Shown here piece by piece: positions 7,040-14,770 of a DNA stretch of 18,449 bases (position 1 is its first letter; the number at the start of each line of letters is the position of its first letter). Under the pieces are notes generated by a model. The model did no database searches. It saw nothing but the letters and a program-made list of their open reading frames with translations, and was not told where the DNA came from. This stretch comes from CAZOMR01 sp964580655 (GTDB lineage: Bacteria > RBG-13-61-14 > CAZOMR01). The stretch is taken from positions 1 through 18,449 of the forward strand of contig CAZOMR010000032.1 in NCBI GenBank assembly GCA_964580655.1. The letters are read 5' to 3'. The translations under genes were made by a program, and so were the position numbers.

Positions 7040-7045
7040 TATAAT
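7040..7045 (+). promoter_or_regulatory. Consensus -10 box abutting a start codon (leaderless candidate)
   Basis: Perfect TATAAT whose last base is 8 bases before ATG 7054, so transcription would begin at or within about two bases of the start codon. There is no convincing -35 at 16-18 bases upstream and no Shine-Dalgarno. Confidence 0.45.
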
Positions 7046-7053
7046 TCAAGACT

Positions 7054-8442
7054 ATGAAGGTTCTTCTGCTCAGGCCCAATTCCATCATCATCGCCACACC
7101 GGTTCCTCTCGGCCTTGCATATGTGGCCGAGTCCTTGCGTGCTCGCCGGGGGGATGATGTAACGATCCTGGATGCGCGTAACCTCCGTCTCAAGCCCCGG
7201 GAGGTTGCAGAGAGGATCGCGACAATAAAGCCGGATGTGGTAGGCATCTCGGCAATCAACTTCGAAGCGCCGGAGACTCACGAGCTCGCCCGGATAGCCA
7301 AAGAGCTCAAGCCGGAATCATGGGTTATCATTGGCGGGCCTTATGCCTCGGCCAACCGCGAGGCCATCCTCGCTGACTCGTGCGTGGATGTTCTCGCTCT
7401 CGGCGAGAGCGAGAACACCGCGGTCGAAATTCTTGACGCGCTTGAGAAAAAGGCTGACCTGGCAGGAGTCCCCGGTATCATCTTTCGGAGAAACGGCAAG
7501 CCGCACTTTACCGGGCCGCGCCCTCCGATCCAGGATGTGGATTCACTTCATCCGGCGTGGGACCTCCTGGACCCGGAGAGCTACTTCAAGCGACGGGGCC
7601 GCAATTCCGAGAACATCATCAAATACTCCCACCGCACGCTCACGGTCTTTACCTCGCGAGGATGTCCTTTCAACTGCATCTTCTGCCACAATGTGTTCGG
7701 CCGAAAGTTCCGCGCAAGGAACCCGGAGAACGTGCTGGACGAGATAACACATCTTAGGGACGCGTATGGCATGCAGGAGCTTGAGATAGTGGATGATTCC
7801 TTTAACCTCGATCTGGGCCGGGCAAAGGCCATATGCCGGGGAATCATCGAGCGAAAACTGAACCTCAAAATCACCCTGCCAAACGGCATCCGCGGAGACC
7901 GCGTGGACGAGGAGCTACTTGACCTGTTTAAGGATGCCGGGTTCTACCGCATCGCCTATGCCGTGGAGAGCGCGAGTCCGCGCATCCAGAAGATTATCCG
8001 GAAGCAGATAGACCTGGACAAGGTGCGATGGACCATCAGCGAGACTGCGAGGCGAAAGATGATGGCCACCGGATATTTCATTATGGGGTTTCCCACCGAG
8101 ACCAGGCTTGACATGGAGATGACCGCCCAGTTCGCGATCAACTCGGACCTGCATGTGGCCAGCTTCTTCTACCTGAACCCCTTTCCCGGAACCGAGGTGG
8201 CCAGGATGACTGACCTGGATCTGACGGATTATACCTTTCGTGATTACAGCACCCTGACAGTCAACCTGAGCGCAGAAAGCGATGACGAGCTACGGCGCAT
8301 CTGCAAGCGCACCTACCGCAGATTCTATCTCAACCCACGACGCATCGCCCGTGTAATTCAAGTCGTGCCAAAGAATCCCCGTACATTCATCAACGCCTTT
8401 CTTGTCTTCCGATTAATGCTTCAGGACTCCGTCAACCAATAG
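7054..8442 (+). CDS. B12-binding radical SAM enzyme, BchE/HpnJ-like architecture
   Basis: 462 residues. The N-terminal cobalamin-binding domain (~1-140) contains LLRPNS, GLAYVAESL, DVVGIS and IIGGPYAS, and lacks a canonical DxHxxG, as is common in this class. The radical SAM core begins at RGCPFNCIFC with Cys204, Cys208 and Cys211 (CX3CX2C), the ligands of the SAM-binding 4Fe-4S cluster. It continues through LEIVDDSFN, RIAYAVESAS and TGYFIMGFPTET, all typical of this superfamily. Such enzymes methylate, cyclise or rearrange unactivated carbons in lipids, tetrapyrroles or natural products. The substrate cannot be read from sequence. Starting 42 bases after the glycosyltransferase suggests, weakly, an envelope-lipid or glycan role. 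Confidence 0.88.
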   Translation: MKVLLLRPNSIIIATPVPLGLAYVAESLRARRGDDVTILDARNLRLKPREVAERIATIKPDVVGISAINFEAPETHELARIAKELKPESWVIIGGPYASANREAILADSCVDVLALGESENTAVEILDALEKKADLAGVPGIIFRRNGKPHFTGPRPPIQDVDSLHPAWDLLDPESYFKRRGRNSENIIKYSHRTLTVFTSRGCPFNCIFCHNVFGRKFRARNPENVLDEITHLRDAYGMQELEIVDDSFNLDLGRAKAICRGIIERKLNLKITLPNGIRGDRVDEELLDLFKDAGFYRIAYAVESASPRIQKIIRKQIDLDKVRWTISETARRKMMATGYFIMGFPTETRLDMEMTAQFAINSDLHVASFFYLNPFPGTEVARMTDLDLTDYTFRDYSTLTVNLSAESDDELRRICKRTYRRFYLNPRRIARVIQVVPKNPRTFINAFLVFRLMLQDSVNQ

Positions 8443-8462
8443 CCTGATCCGGAAAAGCCGAC

Positions 8463-8490
8463 TTGTTTCAGATTTTCAATCTGGTATAAT
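8463..8490 (+). promoter_or_regulatory. Sigma70-type promoter for the TPR/PAS gene pair
   Basis: TTGTTT (8463-8468), 16-base spacer, perfect TATAAT (8485-8490). A strong Shine-Dalgarno AGGAGGG (8501-8507) follows, 4 bases before the TTG start at 8512. Marks a new transcription unit after the radical SAM gene. Confidence 0.7.
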
Positions 8491-8511
8491 ATCCTTGTTC
8501 AGGAGGGTAGT

Positions 8512-9117
8512 TTGAGCGAAGAAAAGTCATTGAAGCTCCAGGAGCTCCTGGAGAAAGGGCTTTATTACTACGGGCTCGGCGAAAACAGGATGGCCGTGGA
8601 TTTGTGGAAACAGGTGCTCGAGATAGATCCCGAAAGCGAGTTGGCGCGAGAGTATCTCGAGATCGAGCTGGGCACCGATGGTTATCCCTTGACCACGCTC
8701 CAGGTTTCGCGGCCTGAGGAATCCGAGGCGCCGAAGAGCATTCCCGCCTTTGATAGAGGGCAGAGGCTGATCTATGGGGACAAGCCCGCTGAAGCCGCGG
8801 AGAGCTTTGCTCAAGCATACGATGACTCGAACGGAGAGCTTTATTACTGGGCATATGCAGAGCTGGCAAAGACCTCTCTGGTAAAACTCCTGCTTGGGCA
8901 GATAGGCTCTTTTGACAAGGTCCCTGAGTTGACAAAACCCATGGCGGAGATGGCAAAGATGAATTTTACAGAGGAACAGGGGTTTATCCTGTCCTTGATC
9001 ACCGGGGATACCAGTTTTGAGGATGTCATATCATTGAGCCCTGTTCCCAAATATAAAACCTACCAAACCATCTACAGGTTTTTGGAGGCAGGCGTTATTC
9101 GGATAAAGAAGGCTTGA
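8512..9117 (+). CDS. TPR-containing protein with DUF4388-like C-terminal segment
   Basis: 201 residues, acidic, with no signal peptide or membrane segment, so cytoplasmic. Residues ~10-55 (GLYYYGLGENRMAVDLW ... LEIDPESELAREYLEI) form a tetratricopeptide repeat. The C-terminal ~31 residues (ISLSPVPKYKTYQTIYRFLEAGVI) resemble the SLSPLSxFETLRxLYxLLxAGLI pattern I associate with the ends of DUF4388/PATAN regulatory proteins. The middle is unassigned. The start is TTG, set by AGGAGGG 4 bases before. The following PAS protein is 40 bases downstream on the same strand, and the pair probably forms a signalling unit. Function unknown; a scaffold or adaptor is the best guess. Confidence 0.6.
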   Translation: MSEEKSLKLQELLEKGLYYYGLGENRMAVDLWKQVLEIDPESELAREYLEIELGTDGYPLTTLQVSRPEESEAPKSIPAFDRGQRLIYGDKPAEAAESFAQAYDDSNGELYYWAYAELAKTSLVKLLLGQIGSFDKVPELTKPMAEMAKMNFTEEQGFILSLITGDTSFEDVISLSPVPKYKTYQTIYRFLEAGVIRIKKA

Positions 9118-9130
9118 GCACTAAGCACTG
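9115..9130. repeat. AGTGCTTAGTGCTCA-type dispersed repeat, copy 2 (inverted)
   Basis: TGAGCACTAAGCACTG is the exact reverse complement of 1312-1327. Its first three bases are the TGA stop codon of the TPR gene, so the repeat sits exactly at the gene end. Confidence 0.75.
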
Positions 9131-9157
9131 AAAAAATAAATTTCTGAAAGTGGCGTC

Positions 9158-10225
9158 ATGACAGATTTTGACAGAATTCGCGAGTTCCCGGATAAATTCC
9201 GCACCGCACTCGCTTTCCTCGCTCAACCGGTTGCCGTCATTGATCGCCGCCGCCGGATTCTCTATTTAAATCCAGCATTCGAGAAGAATTTCCAGTCGCA
9301 AATTTCACAAAGCCTGGGCAAGTCCCTGGAGGAAGTGTTTCCCGAAGTCATGACCGACCTGCTTCAGGAACAACTGCGGCTCCTGGAAAAGGACCCGACA
9401 TCACGACACTTCTTCCTGCGTGACGGCGAGAAAAATTACCGCGCAACCCTCGCACCTATCCAGTTTAAGAAACGGCACGCGGGCTCTATCTTGTTGCTAC
9501 TCGACGTCACGCCCGAGAAGGTTATCAGGCGGTTTAATAAGGAACTTATCACAAGTCTCCTGGATGACTTCAATTATCCATTGAATGAGATAAGCCTTCT
9601 TTTCAGCGAGTATCCGGAGGATACCGAGAAGCTGAAGAAGCACAAGGAGAAGGGAGAAAAACTTATCCGTGATATTCTTGAGGACTTGAACGACATGGTG
9701 GACCTCTGTGCCCTCATCTTTGAAGAAGAGGTGATCAAGCAAAGCACCTTCTCGCCACAGCACATTTTGACGCTGGCCTTGAAAAGCCTTCGACCACGCG
9801 CTCAGGAAGGCGGAGTCTACCTGGAGGAGCTGAGCCAGGAGGAACTGCCCCAGGTGGTCGGAGACCAGGCAAAGCTCAGCCGGATCATCATTCTCCTTTC
9901 TGACTACTTTCTAAAACAGGTTCCCAAAGGAGAACTCATCTGCCTCTCCGCGGAATTGAAACCCTCATTACCATCCCATCATTTGCTCTACTCGGTCACC
10001 GGCACCGGCATAGTTCACACGGCACTGGAGAAAGACCTTGCCCTGAAAACCGATTCGGAAAATCACTCCCGTATTCGGCGGGAAGACAAGGTGGCCTCTC
10101 GTCGGCTTTTCCTTATACAGCGGCTGGTGCTGGCAATGAACGGGTCCTGGGCCACGGCCGCCCATGAAGCCATCGGAACGACTGTGACCATATCCATTCC
10201 TGTGGAGGCAGCCAAATCCGCATAA
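9158..10225 (+). CDS. PAS-domain protein with degenerate histidine-kinase core
   Basis: 355 residues, soluble. A PAS domain occupies ~15-125 (AVIDRRRRILYLNPAFEKNF ... LLLDVTPEK). Then comes a HisKA-like helix, LLDDFNYPLNEISLL, aligned with the usual SHELRTPLNAI: the phospho-accepting His is replaced by Asp136, while Pro141-Leu142 is kept. The C-terminal ~150 residues follow the HATPase pattern, but the N-box reads LSRIIILLSDYFLKQ without its Asn, the G1 region is VTGTGIVH instead of DNGPGI, and the GLGL loop is SRRL. Only the closing NGSWATAAHEAIGTTVTISIPV looks normal. It therefore probably cannot autophosphorylate and may work as a ligand-sensing regulator. It shares a transcript with the TPR gene upstream. 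Confidence 0.75.
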   Translation: MTDFDRIREFPDKFRTALAFLAQPVAVIDRRRRILYLNPAFEKNFQSQISQSLGKSLEEVFPEVMTDLLQEQLRLLEKDPTSRHFFLRDGEKNYRATLAPIQFKKRHAGSILLLLDVTPEKVIRRFNKELITSLLDDFNYPLNEISLLFSEYPEDTEKLKKHKEKGEKLIRDILEDLNDMVDLCALIFEEEVIKQSTFSPQHILTLALKSLRPRAQEGGVYLEELSQEELPQVVGDQAKLSRIIILLSDYFLKQVPKGELICLSAELKPSLPSHHLLYSVTGTGIVHTALEKDLALKTDSENHSRIRREDKVASRRLFLIQRLVLAMNGSWATAAHEAIGTTVTISIPVEAAKSA

Positions 10226-10244
10226 TGGCGCAGGCCGTTTTCAC

Positions 10245-10273
10245 TTTCATCAGAGGGGCAACTCTGCTAGAAT
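10245..10273 (+). promoter_or_regulatory. Possible promoter for the acyl-CoA dehydrogenase pair
   Basis: TAGAAT (10268-10273) is a fair -10; the -35 position, 17 bases upstream, is TTTCAT (10245-10250), which is weak. It is placed 34 bases before the ATG, and the neighbouring genes differ in function, so some promoter is expected here. Confidence 0.35.
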
Positions 10274-10307
10274 AAGTCGCAATCTGAAAATAGGGAGTCC
10301 CGGTGAA

Positions 10308-11480
10308 ATGAATGAGAAGATAAGCAGGGAAGAATTTTTCGCTTTTTGCGAGATGGCCGCTTCGTTTGCGAATAAGTCAATCGCACCCATGCTGGCCAAG
10401 GAATCTCCTGACGGAGACCTGGCCCTTTTGCCTGGAATACTTGAGCAAGCACGGGAATTGGGCCTTCTCGCATCAGCGCGACCCGGTGCACCAGGTCGCG
10501 AAACAGGCATCTGGGGAACTCATACCCTGATCCATGGCCCCGAGGTATCTGCCATGCTGTTGGAAGAATTGGCTGTGGTATGCGCCGGAGTGGCAATGTG
10601 CTTTCATGCACAGGGGATTGCAACCTTGCCTCTGCTACGCGCTGAGAATCCTCCGGCAAGTCCTCCGGAAAGGGTCGCGATGGCTTTTTCGGAATCATTC
10701 GGACTCCCCGGTCTTGCCACATTGAGGGAGCCGCATCTCGCCGCGCCTGCACAGGTGGACACCATCGCGGAGGAAGCCGCAGGAGGCTACGAGGTATCGG
10801 GCGAAAAGTCCTTTATCTACGGCGCATCCAGGCCCGAGGCTTACATTGTCTTTGCCCGACTTGGTCAAGAAGGAGGCTGGGCATGCCTTCTTGTCCCGGC
10901 AGATTCTAAGGGCCTGGAATTACGGGATGCAGGCGCACGGACTGGTCTTCGCGCCTGCAAACTTGAGCACATAAAGCTGGAGCAGGTCAAGCTTGACGAG
11001 GATCACCTACTCCGGTTTTCTCTTCCTCCAAGCGAGGTTGTGCTTGACCAGCTTCGCTTCAACCTGATTGGACTATCCGCCATTGCCGCTGGCATAGCCC
11101 GGGGGGCCATTGCCTCGGCACGCGAATACGGCTCCGAGAGATACCAGGGAGGGGACCAGATAATCGAGCATCCGGCAATAAAAATGCTACTCGCCGATTC
11201 GGACGCCCGGATAGCCGCATGTCAGGCCAGCATCGCGCGCGCCGCAGGTGCACAGGGGAATGCCGAATTAAAGTTCATCGAAGCGGTCAGGGCCAAGCTA
11301 TTCATCATGCAGGCCGCGGCAGGAGCGGTTACAGACTGCCTCCAGGTATTCGGAGGATACGGATATATGGAGGACTACCGCATGGAAAAGCGACTGCGCG
11401 ATGTCTCGGTGCTCAAGAGCGCAGGCGGGGCGCCGAGGGAATTGAGGATGATCCTCGCAGAGATGATCAAGGAGGGGTAA
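10308..11480 (+). CDS. Acyl-CoA dehydrogenase-family protein lacking the catalytic Glu
   Basis: 390 residues, the usual length for the family. The C-terminal part is clearly acyl-CoA dehydrogenase: IARGAIASAREYGSERYQGG, then CLQVFGGYGYMEDYRMEKRLRD. The catalytic base loop IYEGT is replaced by LKSAGG, with Gly373 where Glu is expected. The alternative Glu of isovaleryl-CoA dehydrogenase (LERLVL) is also absent; here it reads QLRFNL. The first family signature TEPxAGSD is degenerate (SESFGLPG). On its own it is probably not an active dehydrogenase. The next gene begins one base after this stop and is canonical, so this may be the non-catalytic subunit of a heteromeric enzyme. Confidence 0.85.
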   Translation: MNEKISREEFFAFCEMAASFANKSIAPMLAKESPDGDLALLPGILEQARELGLLASARPGAPGRETGIWGTHTLIHGPEVSAMLLEELAVVCAGVAMCFHAQGIATLPLLRAENPPASPPERVAMAFSESFGLPGLATLREPHLAAPAQVDTIAEEAAGGYEVSGEKSFIYGASRPEAYIVFARLGQEGGWACLLVPADSKGLELRDAGARTGLRACKLEHIKLEQVKLDEDHLLRFSLPPSEVVLDQLRFNLIGLSAIAAGIARGAIASAREYGSERYQGGDQIIEHPAIKMLLADSDARIAACQASIARAAGAQGNAELKFIEAVRAKLFIMQAAAGAVTDCLQVFGGYGYMEDYRMEKRLRDVSVLKSAGGAPRELRMILAEMIKEG

Positions 11481-11481
11481 G

Positions 11482-12783
11482 ATGCTTCCTACTCACATGA
11501 AAGCCGCGAGTGAGAACCTGAGCACGGTGGGCCGATTACTTGTCGCGGAGCGAGAGGCAGACCTCTGGGAGGAAGAGACAGACACCTTGCCAGCCTCCCT
11601 TGCAAAGAGTCGCCGGACTTATAAGGCATTTGCAGACCAGTTCATTCGGCCGCGCTCGCTCAATGTGGACATGGACCTTGCCGGATTCGATCCTGTACCC
11701 CTTTTGAAGGAGTCGGGCAAACGAGGATTCCAGACTCAGTTTATGATCTGGCCCTGGGGAAACGCCTCTGTGCGGAACATCTTTGCCGCGCCATCGCTGA
11801 TTTTTCCCACTTTGCTCCGGGCCGAGGAGTTCTGCGCGGCCTGTGGGGGGCTGGGCCTCTTACTCTTGGCACATGACCTCGGGATAGCGCCCTTGTTCCT
11901 CTCCGGCACATGGACCGGCTTCAAATGGTTTCGCAAAGTCTACAGCAAGATCAGGGCCGGAGAGAAATGCGTGGCCGCTTTCGCAATCACTGAGCCGAAT
12001 GCCGGCTCGGATGTGGAAGAGACCGAGGGAGCGGTTCGAGCCCGGATCGTTACCCGGGCGCGGAAGACCGATGGCGGATATATCCTGAACGGCAGTAAGT
12101 GCTTCATCTCGGACGGCGGGATAGCGGACTATGTTACACTCTTCGCGGCACTTGAGAACCAGGGCGTGGAGAGCTGGACATGCTTCCTTGTCGAGTCGAG
12201 TATGAAGGGCTACTCAGTGGGTCGGAAGGAGAAGAAGATGGGTCAGAAGGCCGCGGACGCCAGCGAGCTGATCCTGGAGGATGTCTTTGTCCCGGAGGAT
12301 CACAGGATCGGCGAGGAGAAAAGCGGCTGGGCACTGAACCGCAATGTGCTTAACTATTCCCGGCCGGCTGTGGCCGCTATAGCATTGGGGATTGCAAGGG
12401 GCGCTCTTGAGCGGTGCATGGAGTTCTGCCGGAATACAAAGCTCGGATCAAAGCGCCTCGTAGATTACCAGGATGTGCAGATCGAGCTTGCGGAAATGAC
12501 CATCCAGCTCATGGCGGCCCGCGCACTCACATGGTATTGCGGAAGGTATCGCCTTCCATCCCAGGGAATAAGCTCCGCCGCAAAGGTCTTCGCAGGCGAT
12601 GCCGCCTTCTCGATCTGCAACAAGGCCATGGAGCTTATGGGAGACCACGGTTATCTTCACGGCCACGGTGTGGAAAAGGCCATGAGGGACTCAAGACTCA
12701 ACCAGATATACGAGGGAACTAACCAGATCAACCGCCTGGCCCTCATTGAGGATGCCTGGGAGACAGACTTCGCTAAAGCATAA
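11482..12783 (+). CDS. Acyl-CoA dehydrogenase, catalytic type
   Basis: 433 residues, longer than usual by an N-terminal extension of ~40. It introduces an alpha,beta double bond into an acyl-CoA using FAD. AFAITEPNAGSDV (first signature, FAD/substrate site), GGYILNGSKCFIS, MELMGDHGYLHG and RLNQIYEGTNQINR with catalytic Glu411 are all intact. GGAGGGG (11471-11477), inside the end of the preceding gene, is its Shine-Dalgarno, 4 bases before the ATG, giving tight coupling. Adjacent pairs with one base-less and one complete subunit are known in actinobacterial steroid degradation (alpha2beta2 FadE pairs). The substrate here is unknown, and no other beta-oxidation genes are in the window. Confidence 0.92.
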   Translation: MLPTHMKAASENLSTVGRLLVAEREADLWEEETDTLPASLAKSRRTYKAFADQFIRPRSLNVDMDLAGFDPVPLLKESGKRGFQTQFMIWPWGNASVRNIFAAPSLIFPTLLRAEEFCAACGGLGLLLLAHDLGIAPLFLSGTWTGFKWFRKVYSKIRAGEKCVAAFAITEPNAGSDVEETEGAVRARIVTRARKTDGGYILNGSKCFISDGGIADYVTLFAALENQGVESWTCFLVESSMKGYSVGRKEKKMGQKAADASELILEDVFVPEDHRIGEEKSGWALNRNVLNYSRPAVAAIALGIARGALERCMEFCRNTKLGSKRLVDYQDVQIELAEMTIQLMAARALTWYCGRYRLPSQGISSAAKVFAGDAAFSICNKAMELMGDHGYLHGHGVEKAMRDSRLNQIYEGTNQINRLALIEDAWETDFAKA

Positions 12784-12822
12784 ACTGGCTGGAGCAATCC
12801 TGGTTTGAACCTGTTTTCTCGC

Positions 12823-13004
12823 TGTTGAAAAACTTTTCAACACGCGCTTCCCACCCCGCTCACCACTATGTGCGAGTTGAGGCTGTGCCGAAACCCGTAT
12901 GGCTGAGCGGATGCGAAGCCTGGAGGGGGAATTCAGTATGTGCGAGGGACTTCAGTCCCGATTCCTCACGCCTCGCCTGGCTTGAAAAGCAAGAGGCAAT
13001 CGGG
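12823..13004. repeat. Hairpin-rich intergenic region with direct and inverted repeats
   Basis: Within ~180 bases I see four perfect or near-perfect inverted repeats and one direct repeat. Inverted: TGTTGAAAA/TTTTCAACA (12823-12842, 2-base loop); CCGCTCA/TGAGCGG (12856-12862 and 12904-12910); GGGACT-TC-AGTCCC (12946-12959); CCCGATTCCTC/GAGGCAATCGGG (12957-12967 and 12993-13004, one bulge). Direct: TATGTGCGAG at 12867-12876 and 12937-12946. GCGAGG (12942) can also pair with CCTCGC (12971), which is exclusive with the last inverted repeat. It could be a REP-type cluster or a regulatory structure. No T-box consensus and no tRNA are seen. Confidence 0.65.
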
Positions 13005-13010
13005 TAGAAT
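12982..13010 (+). promoter_or_regulatory. Sigma70-type promoter for proS
   Basis: TTGAAA (12982-12987), 17-base spacer, TAGAAT (13005-13010), 35 bases before the proS ATG. The spacer is largely the right arm of an inverted repeat (GAGGCAATCGGG, 12993-13004). Confidence 0.75.
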
Positions 13011-13045
13011 GGAGCGCGATTTCAAAAAGGAGCGGCTTTTTTTAC

Positions 13046-14770
13046 ATGCGGTATTCTGAATTTTTCCTGCCTACATTACGCCAGGTTCCAGCCGAAGCCG
13101 AGGTGGTATCGCACCAGTTGATGTTCCGGGCAGGGATGATCCGGAAGATTGCGGCAGGGATTTATTCCTGGCTGCCTTTCGGGCTCCGGGCCTTGCGGAA
13201 GGTTGAGGAGATCATCAGGGATGAGATGAACCGTGCTGGTGCGCTGGAGGTGTTTCTGCCGGCTGTCCAGCCTGCGGAGCTCTGGCAGGAATCGGGCAGG
13301 TGGGATGATTATGGAAAGGAGCTTTTGCGGTTTCGGGACAGGCACGAGCGGGATTTTTGCCTCGGGCCGACACACGAGGAGGTCATCACTGCTCTGGTGC
13401 GGAGCGATGTCAGGTCTTACCGCAACCTGCCTTTAAACCTTTATCAGATACAGACCAAGTTTCGCGACGAGATAAGGCCTCGGTTCGGCGTGATGCGCTC
13501 GCGGGAATTCGGGATGAAGGATGCATATTCCTTTGATGCTGATGAAAGCGGGGCTGAAGATAGCTATCGCAAGATGAATGAGGCTTATACCAGGATATTC
13601 TCAAGATGCGGACTCAAGTTCCAGAGGGTGGAAGCTCTCACCGGGCCTATTGGAGGAAGCTACAGCCACGAGTTCATGGTTCTTGCGGACACGGGCGAGG
13701 ACCTGATTGCAACATGCGAAGGATGCGGGTATGCCGCGAATCTGGAGAAGGCCGAGATAGGAAAGGGCTCATACTCGCGCTCGACCGAGACGGAAAAGCC
13801 CATTGAAAAGGTGTACACGCCTGGGAGAAAGACCGTGGAAGATGTCTGCGGGTTCCTCAAGGTTGGGCCGGATCAGCTCGTAAAGACCTTGATCTTTGAA
13901 TCGGCTAAAGGCCCGGTGGCCGCGCTTATCCGGGGGGACCGGGAGTTGAATGTCTTCAAGCTTGAGAGCGCTCTTGGCGCGGAAGGATTGGAGATGGCTT
14001 CACCGGACAGGATAGCCGAGTTGACCGGCGGGCCTCTGGGTTTCTCAGGCCCGGTGGGACTGGACATACCTGTTCTATGCGACCAGGAATTGGCGTTCAT
14101 GAAGAACTTCATCACCGGCGCGAACCAGGATGACCACCATTACACCAACACGAACATTGACAGAGATTTCAAACCGGATAAAGTGCTTGATCTGAGGCTG
14201 GCCTCGGAGAGCGACCCTTGCCCGCACTGTCCCGGGACACTCAAGATCATCCGCGGCATTGAAGTGGGACATATCTTCAAACTCGGGGTAAAGTATTCAA
14301 AGGCAATGAACGCGACCTTCCTTGACCCCGAGGGCAGGGAGCGAGACCTTATCATGGGCTGTTACGGCATCGGCACTGGAAGGACTGTTGCCGCGGCCAT
14401 AGAACAGAATCATGATGAAAACGGAATCAACTGGCCGGCCGCGATAGCGCCTTTCCATGTTTTCATCCTGCCAATCAACATCAATGATGACAGGCTGAGA
14501 CTCGAGGCGAACAGAATTCATGAGGCTTTGGAGAAAGCCGGCGTGGAAGTGCTTTACGATGATCGCGACGAGCGTCCGGGTGTCAAGTTAAAGGACGCAG
14601 ACCTGCTCGGTATTCCACTTCGCGTTGTGGTCGGCGAAAAACCTCTTGAGCAAGGCGCCCTCGAGTTCAAGCTCAGGCGGGAAAAAGATGCGAGGCTTGT
14701 CCCCAAAGAGGCGGCTGTCAAGGAGGCGAAGAAAGTAATTTGCAGGGAATTAAAAAGAGAAACTAAATAA
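13046..14770 (+). CDS. proS: Prolyl-tRNA synthetase, bacterial type with INS editing domain
   Basis: Charges tRNA-Pro with proline. 574 residues, matching the long bacterial form (E. coli about 572). Motif 1 is near MIRKIAAGIYSWLPFGLRALRK. CLGPTHEE and motif 2, FRDEIRPRFGVMRSREFGMKDAYSFD (in two adjoining blocks), follow at ~110-165. The inserted YbaK-like editing domain lies at ~225-405 (FLKVGPDQLVKTLIF, GANQDDHHYTNTNI). CYGIGTGRTVAAAIEQ is motif 3, and the anticodon-binding domain fills the C-terminal ~120 residues (HVFILPINI ... YDDRDERPGVKLKDADLLGIPLRVVVG, in pieces). Shine-Dalgarno AAAGGAG lies rather far (about 13 bases) before the ATG. It is monocistronic as far as can be seen. Confidence 0.96.
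   Translation: MRYSEFFLPTLRQVPAEAEVVSHQLMFRAGMIRKIAAGIYSWLPFGLRALRKVEEIIRDEMNRAGALEVFLPAVQPAELWQESGRWDDYGKELLRFRDRHERDFCLGPTHEEVITALVRSDVRSYRNLPLNLYQIQTKFRDEIRPRFGVMRSREFGMKDAYSFDADESGAEDSYRKMNEAYTRIFSRCGLKFQRVEALTGPIGGSYSHEFMVLADTGEDLIATCEGCGYAANLEKAEIGKGSYSRSTETEKPIEKVYTPGRKTVEDVCGFLKVGPDQLVKTLIFESAKGPVAALIRGDRELNVFKLESALGAEGLEMASPDRIAELTGGPLGFSGPVGLDIPVLCDQELAFMKNFITGANQDDHHYTNTNIDRDFKPDKVLDLRLASESDPCPHCPGTLKIIRGIEVGHIFKLGVKYSKAMNATFLDPEGRERDLIMGCYGIGTGRTVAAAIEQNHDENGINWPAAIAPFHVFILPININDDRLRLEANRIHEALEKAGVEVLYDDRDERPGVKLKDADLLGIPLRVVVGEKPLEQGALEFKLRREKDARLVPKEAAVKEAKKVICRELKRETK

Noticed and set aside
12825..13007. 60-codon plus-strand frame between the dehydrogenase and proS genes
   Set aside because: Made of hairpin and repeat sequence, no Shine-Dalgarno, no recognisable protein features.
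12784..13045. T-box leader or tRNA upstream of proS
   Set aside because: No AGGGTGGNACCGCG antiterminator core and no TpsiC-arm consensus; most hairpins lie upstream of the predicted proS transcription start.
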